A stretch of DNA of 18,983 bases from DASZHA01 sp049644325 (GTDB lineage: Bacteria > Chloroflexota > Dormibacteria > DASZGP01), in contig JBARRR010000104.1 in assembly GCA_049644325.1 (NCBI GenBank), positions 1-18,983 of the forward strand, written 5' to 3'. Positions 14,441-18,983 of this stretch are shown in pieces. The notes under the pieces were generated by a model. The model saw nothing but the letters and a program-made list of their open reading frames with translations. It did no database searches and was not told where the DNA came from. The position numbers and the translations under genes were made by a program. Position 1 is the first letter of the stretch, and each line of letters begins with the position of its first letter.

Positions 14441-15798
14441 GTCCCGGCCGGCTCCTTGCGGCGCTCGCCCAGGAGCGAGAGCAGGCCGGTGTCGTAGTCC
14501 CCGGAGCGAAACTCCGGCGAGGCCAGGACGTCGAGGTGGGTCGTGAGGTTGTGCTTTACGCCCTCGATCCGGAAGGTCTCCAGGGCGCCGACGGCCCGGT
14601 CGATCGCCGCCTCCCGCGTGCCGGCGCTGACGATCAGCTTGGCCAGCAGGGGGTCGTAGAAGTGGCTGACGGTGTAGCCGGCGGCGACGCCGCTGTCGAC
14701 GCGGATTCCGTCACCCTGCGGGGGCTCCCAGGTTTCGATCAGCCCTGGCGACGGCAAGAAGCGCACCGGGTCCTCGGCGTAGATCCGGAACTCGATGGCA
14801 TGCCCGCTCGGCTGGACTGCGCCGATGCCGGAGGGCTCGCCGGCGGCGACCCGGAGCATGGCCTCGGCTAGGTCCACCCCCATGGTGACCTCGGTGATGG
14901 GGTGCTCCACCTGGAGGCGGGTGTTCATCTCCAGGAAGTAGAACTTGTGGGCCGCGCCGTCGAAGATGAACTCGACCGTTCCCGCACTGCGATACCCGAC
15001 CGCCTCGGCCGCCCGCACCGCGGCGGCACAGAGCTCGGCGCGGGTGGCGGCGTCAAGCGCCATCGAAGGCGTCTCTTCGATGACCTTCTGGTGGCGGCGC
15101 TGCACCGAGCACTCGCGCTCGAAGAGGTGGATGACGCGGCCGTCGGCCTCGCCCAGCACCTGGACCTCGACGTGGCGAGGCTTGTCGACGTAGCGCTCGA
15201 GGAAGACGGCGGCGTCACCGAAGGCGGCCTGGGCCCGCGCCGTGGCCGTCTCCAGCGCCTTGGCCAGCTCGGCATGGTCGTGGACCACGGTCATGCCGAT
15301 TCCGCCGCCGCCCTTGGCGGCTTTGACCATCAGCGGGAAGTTGAGCTCGTTGGCGGCCTCCTCGGCGCCGGCGGCGTCGACCGGTCCCTCCGTGCCGGGA
15401 ACCACCGGCACGCCGGCGCTGCTGACGAGCGCACGGGCGTCGATCTTGTCGGCCATCGCCCGCATCGCCGCCGGCGGCGGGCCCACCCACGTCAGCCCGG
15501 CGGCCTCGACCGCCTCGGCGAAGCCCGCGTTCTCGCTGAGGAAGCCGTAACCGGGATGAAGGGCCTCAGCGCCGCTGTCGCGGGCGGCGGTGAGGATGGC
15601 ATCCGTCTTGAGATAGCTCTCGGCCGCGGGGCCGGGGCCGATGGCCACCGCCTCGTCGGCCTCCCTCACGAATGGGGCTCCGGCGTCGGCTTCGGAGTAG
15701 ACCGCCACCGCCTCGGCGCCGACCTTATGGCAGGCGCGGATCAGACGAGAGGAGATCTCGCCACGGTTGGCGATGAGGACCCGCCGGAACATTTGCAT
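14437..15798 (-). CDS. Biotin carboxylase subunit of acyl-CoA carboxylase
   Basis: A 453-residue stand-alone biotin carboxylase (AccC-like), which uses ATP and bicarbonate to carboxylate biotin on the carrier. Motifs in order: RVLIANRGEIS (6-16), HPGYGFLSEN (81-90), ATP-grasp KAAKGGGGIGM (159-169), HVEVQVLGE (209-217), ERECSVQRRHQKVIEE (227-242) and LEMNTRLQVEHPITE (289-303; Glu290, Asn292, Arg294 catalytic). The C-terminal BC domain is complete (GIRVDSGVAAGY, DPLLAKLI). No biotinyl domain is fused, matching the separate 70-aa carrier gene. The glycine loop usually reads GGGGRGM; Arg is Ile167 here. ATG at 15796-15798, or an ATG two codons on. No strong ribosome site is visible; a short hairpin (15818-15832) lies just upstream. 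Confidence 0.94.
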   Translation of the reverse strand: MQMFRRVLIANRGEISSRLIRACHKVGAEAVAVYSEADAGAPFVREADEAVAIGPGPAAESYLKTDAILTAARDSGAEALHPGYGFLSENAGFAEAVEAAGLTWVGPPPAAMRAMADKIDARALVSSAGVPVVPGTEGPVDAAGAEEAANELNFPLMVKAAKGGGGIGMTVVHDHAELAKALETATARAQAAFGDAAVFLERYVDKPRHVEVQVLGEADGRVIHLFERECSVQRRHQKVIEETPSMALDAATRAELCAAAVRAAEAVGYRSAGTVEFIFDGAAHKFYFLEMNTRLQVEHPITEVTMGVDLAEAMLRVAAGEPSGIGAVQPSGHAIEFRIYAEDPVRFLPSPGLIETWEPPQGDGIRVDSGVAAGYTVSHFYDPLLAKLIVSAGTREAAIDRAVGALETFRIEGVKHNLTTHLDVLASPEFRSGDYDTGLLSLLGERRKEPAGT

Positions 15799-15817
15799 GG
15801 AGGATACGCTGGCCGGC

Positions 15818-15832
15818 CACGCTTCCTGCGTG
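15818..15832 (-). other. Short hairpin in the biotin carboxylase leader
   Basis: CACGC-TTCCT-GCGTG is a perfect 5-bp stem with a 5-base loop. On the minus strand the loop reads AGGAA, about 20 bases before the biotin carboxylase ATG. It might tune translation or end the preceding gene's transcript. Evidence is positional only. Confidence 0.25.
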
Positions 15833-15861
15833 CGACTCCGTGTCGAGGGCCGAGCGGGTCG

Positions 15862-16200
15862 CTAGCGTTGGTAGCGACGCGAGATGACGGAGGCCAGCTC
15901 CTCGTCGCTGGGCACGTAGGTCAGGCGGCGGCGGCGGCGTCCCGTCCGCCGCTCCTTGAGCATGTACTGCTCCTGACTGGACAGGACGATGTCGATCAGG
16001 TCGGTGATGGTGGAGTCGGATCGGACCGGGATGCCCTCGACCAGCAGCTTCTCGCGCAGGGTCTGGGGGATCTCACCGGCTTCGCGGAGGTTCAACTCCT
16101 CAAGGGCGAGCAGCATATCGTCGAGCCTTCTCAGGCCGGCCCGGCGTTCTCCCTCTTCCAGCGGCGAGAAGAACTCGCGATCGTTTGAGTCGCGGCGCAC
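15862..16200 (-). CDS. Small charged protein, unknown function
   Basis: A 112-residue protein started at GTG 16198-16200, which AGGAGG precedes by four bases; the frame extends upstream to 16257 without a better site. No signal or membrane helix is seen. Residues about 20-75 look alpha-helical (RRLDDMLLALEELNL, then TDLIDIVLSSQEQYML) and are followed by a strongly basic cluster ERRTGRRRRRL (about 82-92) and a helical tail. The basic patch could bind nucleic acid or phosphorylated ligands, but no known domain is recognised. It lies 60 bases after the metalloprotease gene on the same strand and 63 bases before biotin carboxylase, so it may be in either transcript. Confidence 0.65.
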   Translation of the reverse strand: MRRDSNDREFFSPLEEGERRAGLRRLDDMLLALEELNLREAGEIPQTLREKLLVEGIPVRSDSTITDLIDIVLSSQEQYMLKERRTGRRRRRLTYVPSDEELASVISRRYQR

Positions 16201-16260
16201 GCCACCTCCTCCGGCCCGCATCTTAACATCTCGACGCGCACCCCATGGTGGCGGCACGTC

Positions 16261-17388
16261 TCAAGTCACGCGGTCCAGCCAGCGTTGGGGGTTTCGGATC
16301 TCGTCGAGGGTGGGCAGGGTTTGGGGGCTGGTCCAGACCCGGCTGAGCCGCTCCATCCCGCCCTCGGCCATGACAGCGTCGCAGAAGGCCTCGCCCTGGA
16401 CGTACTGCTGCATCTTCAAATCGAGGCCGGTGATCTTGAAGAAGGCGCGCTCCGCGGCGGTGCGGTTGGCCGAGCGCCGGTTGAACTCGGCGTCGACCTC
16501 GTCGAAGTGCTCCAGGTGGGCCTGGCCGACCCGCCGCATCATCACGTTGCTGAAACCCTCCAGCAGGGACATCACCGCCTGGATCTGGCTCATCGCCTGC
16601 CACTGGGAGCGGGCGCCGATGGTCAGGGCGCGGATGACGTCGAGGCGACCCGGCTGCTCCGACGTGAAGAGGCGGTGGGCGATCAGGTCGCGTATCAGGG
16701 AGTTCATGTGCTCCCGCAGCCAGGGGTTGGCCTCGAACTCCCAGGCATGGGTGGCTTCGTGCAGCACCAGCCACCGGCGCACCGGGTCACTGGGGACCGA
16801 GCTGCGCGCCTCCCAGGCCTCGATGTTGGGCTCGACCAGGTAGAGCGCACTCGGCGCGGCGGCGCCTTCGGCCGCCATCAGCACCGGGTCGTACTGGCCC
16901 AGCACGCGGCGAGAAAGGAACCCGAGGAGCGCGCCCATGTACTCGCTGATGCCGACCCGGCCGATGTCCGTGAGGAGGCTGGCCGGGAGCGCCTCCTGGA
17001 TCTTGAGGACGGGGTCAAGCAGGTTCTGGAACATCTCCAGGTTGACCTCGATCCAGGCATGCCGGTCGAGGACGACGAACCTGGGGAAAGGCTTGAGCGG
17101 GAGTCCCTGGCCCAGGGCTTCGGCCATGTATGGCTGCATCTCGGCGAGCATCGCGTCGTAGCGGGCGCCCAGCTCCTCGCCATCGAGGGCGATGTGAGTG
17201 GGGCCGGCCTCGCCGGTGCCCTTGAAGGCGCGATGGCGAACCTTTTCCCAGTCCAGCAGCCGGGCCGTCTCGTTGGGTCGCGGCTTGACCAGCTCGCGGG
17301 CGACCAGCGCTCCGGCGGTGACGATCATGGCGCCCACGATCCGGGGGCGTGACAGGCCGGGCCTGGGGCCCGGGATCGCAGGGGGCAT
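16261..17388 (-). CDS. Zinc-dependent metalloprotease, DUF2342/F420-associated type
   Basis: A 375-residue protein with a zincin motif LHEATHAWEF (209-218): His210 and His214 as ligands, Glu211 as the base. A later LLEGFSNVMM (275-284) likely supplies the third ligand, Glu277. The pattern LHExTHAWxF...NPWLR is typical of the DUF2342 / 'coenzyme F420 biosynthesis associated' family of high-GC bacteria. Substrates are unknown, and the link to F420 comes only from gene context in other genomes. An N-terminal hydrophobic stretch (residues 17-31) may be a signal anchor. ATG 17386-17388 is embedded in TATATATG and has no ribosome site, so a leaderless transcript or a start at Met21 is possible. Divergent from the GNAT gene with only 44 bases between. 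Confidence 0.82.
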   Translation of the reverse strand: MPPAIPGPRPGLSRPRIVGAMIVTAGALVARELVKPRPNETARLLDWEKVRHRAFKGTGEAGPTHIALDGEELGARYDAMLAEMQPYMAEALGQGLPLKPFPRFVVLDRHAWIEVNLEMFQNLLDPVLKIQEALPASLLTDIGRVGISEYMGALLGFLSRRVLGQYDPVLMAAEGAAAPSALYLVEPNIEAWEARSSVPSDPVRRWLVLHEATHAWEFEANPWLREHMNSLIRDLIAHRLFTSEQPGRLDVIRALTIGARSQWQAMSQIQAVMSLLEGFSNVMMRRVGQAHLEHFDEVDAEFNRRSANRTAAERAFFKITGLDLKMQQYVQGEAFCDAVMAEGGMERLSRVWTSPQTLPTLDEIRNPQRWLDRVT

Positions 17389-17432
17389 ATATAGAAGGTA
17401 TCAGCGGGGTTGTTCATCATGTCGGAGTGGAA

Positions 17433-17990
17433 GTGAAGATCCGCCGCGCGCGGGACAGCGACGCGCGCCAGCTGGCAGTCCTTCGCGACATGGCCGACGT
17501 GCGGCGTTTCCAGCCGATGATCCCGATCCCGCCGTCGATGCTGAGGCGACGGCTGCGCCAGGAGGGCGCCACGTCGCTCGACGAGGAGCGCGGCCACGCG
17601 CTGACCTGGATGGTCATCGCTGACGGCGAAACCGCAGGCTGGGTGTCACTTCGCAACATCGACTGGTTCAGCCACAGCGCCGGCCTGGGCTTCAGCGTGG
17701 CGCCGTGGGCCCAGGGCAAGGGGGTGGCCCGGGCAGCCGTGAGCGAGGTGCTCGACCTGGCCTTCGGGCCCGGCCGGATGCAGCGGATCGAAGCCGACTG
17801 CGACATCGACAACAAGCGCAGCCAGCGGCTCCTTGAGCGACTCGGCTTCCAGCGCGAGGGAACGCTGCGGGCGTTCGCCAGGATGCCCGGCGGCCGCCGC
17901 GACTTCTACCTCTACAGCCTGCTGGCCGACGAGTGGGGACCAGGGGCGAATTCGGCGCCCGCGCCAGGGACGCCGAGTGCCCCCCCATAA
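17433..17990 (+). CDS. GNAT-family N-acetyltransferase (RimJ/RimL-like)
   Basis: A 185-residue acetyltransferase that would use acetyl-CoA to acetylate an amine or protein N-terminus. Motif A is visible as FSVAPWAQGKGVARAAV (87-103; the QGKGVA loop binds the CoA pyrophosphate). The B region NKRSQRLLERLGFQREG (127-143) is typical of RimJ/RimL members, and a further strand DFYLYSLL follows. GTG 17433 was chosen because GGAG lies five bases before it; the frame could open at 17349, but that would run into the divergent gene. A Pro/Ala-rich tail ends the protein (about 171-185). The next gene follows after 15-24 bases, with its ribosome site right after this stop. The substrate cannot be inferred. 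Confidence 0.88.
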   Translation: MKIRRARDSDARQLAVLRDMADVRRFQPMIPIPPSMLRRRLRQEGATSLDEERGHALTWMVIADGETAGWVSLRNIDWFSHSAGLGFSVAPWAQGKGVARAAVSEVLDLAFGPGRMQRIEADCDIDNKRSQRLLERLGFQREGTLRAFARMPGGRRDFYLYSLLADEWGPGANSAPAPGTPSAPP

Positions 17991-17997
17991 AGGAGGG
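17991..17997 (+). promoter_or_regulatory. Strong ribosome binding site with odd start spacing
   Basis: AGGAGGG directly follows the GNAT stop. It is eight bases from an in-frame CTG at 18006 but 17 from the first in-frame GTG (18015), so it may mark a CTG start. Confidence 0.5.
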
Positions 17998-18005
17998 ACC
18001 CTAAA

Positions 18006-18683
18006 CTGAGTGCCGTGGTAGTCAAGGTGGCCAAGAACGGGGACGTCTTTGTCGACGGCCATCAGCTCTCGTTCGAAGAACTGGACGCGGCATTGGCCAA
18101 GGCCAAGGAGAGCGGCGGCGCCGTCACCTACTATCGCGAGTCGCCGCGGAGCGAGCCAACCGATGCCGCCAACGAGGTCTTCCGGCGCGTCATGGACGCC
18201 AGGGTCACCATCCAGCTGGGCCACCAGGCGCCGTCTGAGTGGGGCGAGCTGGACTGGGTGGAGGTCGAACGGGCGCCGCATCAGTCCCGTTTCTTCATGG
18301 CCAAGGGCCAGCCCTTCCTGATGGCGTACTCGGAGGGCGGGCCCGAACCGGTCACCTACATCGGCGGCCCGCTCTCGACCGAGACTGAGGCCCGCTGGCT
18401 GCAGCAGGTCGATCTCCTGATCCGCTCCGACCGGGTCATGGAGACGCCGCCGCACGAGCCCAACCTGGCCTTTGCGGCCGAGGCGATGCACACCCCGTCC
18501 CTCCACCTCCGCGTGGCCTACGGCGACCGGCGCTGGGCCTCACGCTTCCGGCTGGACGATGCCCCCAGTCACATCCGCACGTTCGAACAGGACCTCAGCC
18601 GGGTGGGCCACCACCTGGTCGCCAGCAGCGACAAGGGTGGCTGGAAGGATCTGACCGCGGAGGAGGTGAGCCAGGCTTTCTAA
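18006..18683 (+). CDS. Conserved-looking soluble protein, unknown function
   Basis: About 222-225 residues. No signal, membrane helix or known catalytic motif is evident. The N-terminal VVKVAKNGDVFVDGHQLSF looks like a small beta hairpin followed by a helix, and GGAVTYYRESP (34-44 from GTG 18015) resembles a strand-turn segment. The middle has an aromatic-rich region (WGELDWVEVE, RFFMAKGQPFLMAY) and the C-terminal part is mixed alpha/beta. The start is uncertain: GTG 18015 lies 17 bases from AGGAGGG (17991-17997), while CTG 18006 in frame is eight bases from it, an excellent spacing. No ATG occurs upstream. The gene is coupled in position to GNAT. I cannot name a family. Confidence 0.72.
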   Translation: MSAVVVKVAKNGDVFVDGHQLSFEELDAALAKAKESGGAVTYYRESPRSEPTDAANEVFRRVMDARVTIQLGHQAPSEWGELDWVEVERAPHQSRFFMAKGQPFLMAYSEGGPEPVTYIGGPLSTETEARWLQQVDLLIRSDRVMETPPHEPNLAFAAEAMHTPSLHLRVAYGDRRWASRFRLDDAPSHIRTFEQDLSRVGHHLVASSDKGGWKDLTAEEVSQAF

Positions 18684-18958
18684 GCCGGCCGTCGGCGGCG
18701 GTTACCACGAATCAGCCGGCGCACCAGCACGAACAGGGCGTTGACCACCGACAGGACCGCGAGCAGGACCGCGAGAGCGATCACGATGAGGAGGATGCCA
18801 ACGGCCTGGTTGCCCTGAAGGTTGCTGAGTCCCGAGATCGCCAGGACCACGATAGCGACGACCAGGATGGCTAGCAGGGCGACCAGCAGGAGGATGCCGG
18901 CGATCGCCAGGATCACGGCGGGTAGCCGGATCAGGATGGCCTTGAGCACCGCCACCAT
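18680..18958 (-). CDS. Small two-helix membrane protein
   Basis: A 92-residue, highly hydrophobic protein with two transmembrane segments (about 13-43, long enough to include a re-entrant part, and 52-80) and a basic C-terminus RRLIRGNRRRRPA that should stay in the cytoplasm. Function and family are unknown; such small Leu/Ile/Val/Ala-rich proteins are common in actinobacterial-type genomes. ATG 18956-18958, no clear ribosome site. Its stop TAG (18680-18682) overlaps the TAA of the convergent + gene (18681-18683), so the two genes share their last bases and any terminator must lie within coding sequence. Confidence 0.65.
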   Translation of the reverse strand: MVAVLKAILIRLPAVILAIAGILLLVALLAILVVAIVVLAISGLSNLQGNQAVGILLIVIALAVLLAVLSVVNALFVLVRRLIRGNRRRRPA

Positions 18959-18983
18959 CAGGCGGCATCATCTCACCCGGCGC

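Noticed and set aside
14902..16188. 428-codon + strand open frame
   Set aside because: Antisense across the biotin carboxylase and the 112-aa gene; no motifs.
16285..17352. 355-codon + strand open frame
   Set aside because: Antisense to the metalloprotease with its HExxH site.
1..18983. Mobile elements, CRISPR, tRNA or rRNA
   Set aside because: No repeat-spacer pattern, transposase or integrase motif, cloverleaf or rRNA stretch was seen on reading.

Overview
The window is high-GC bacterial DNA, densely packed with genes, many of which start at GTG and overlap by four bases (GTGA). The gene content is Tad/Flp pseudopilins, split acyl-CoA carboxylase subunits, a DUF2342-type zinc metalloprotease, and epimerase and GNAT genes. 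This suits an uncultured soil-type lineage such as Chloroflexota/Dormibacterota or Actinomycetota. No rRNA, tRNA or taxonomic marker is present, so the phylum is an inference. I saw no insertion sequence, phage gene, CRISPR array or tRNA.

Layout. 1-84: C-terminal tail of a basic protein (+). 113-2525 (-): a class III aminotransferase behind a membrane M28-like peptidase whose metal site is damaged. 2614-6060 (-): three consecutive TadE/TadG-type pseudopilin genes, ending in a strong hairpin at 2573-2600. 6061-6206: divergent control region with a perfect 17-bp palindrome. 6207-7663 (+): a protein made of two similar halves, translationally coupled to a GalE-like epimerase. 7688-15798 (-, except for one small + frame): a carboxylase/acyl-CoA catabolic region. 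It holds a biotin carboxylase, a coupled metallo-beta-lactamase-fold protein, a carboxyltransferase, an Asp-nucleophile alpha/beta hydrolase with a long disordered N-terminus, a BKACE (DUF849) enzyme, a 70-residue biotin carrier coupled to an atypical crotonase, and a small anchored helical protein. 15862-17388 (-): an unknown 112-aa protein and a zinc metalloprotease. 17433-18683 (+): a GNAT acetyltransferase and an unknown protein. 18680-18958 (-): a two-helix membrane protein.

How the genes may work together. Biotin carboxylase, free carrier and carboxyltransferase would form one acyl-CoA carboxylase. Its neighbours (crotonase, BKACE, hydrolase) suggest a branched or unusual acyl-CoA/beta-keto-acid degradation route. 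The gene set resembles the Bacillus yng set (carboxylase subunits plus crotonase), with a BKACE gene where that set has an HMG-CoA lyase. Several enzymes here lack textbook catalytic or specificity residues: the crotonase, the M28 protein, the MBL protein, the BKACE substrate pocket and the carboxyltransferase. The pathway therefore cannot be assigned by homology alone. The pilus trio, with even cysteine numbers in each protein, is the other coherent system.
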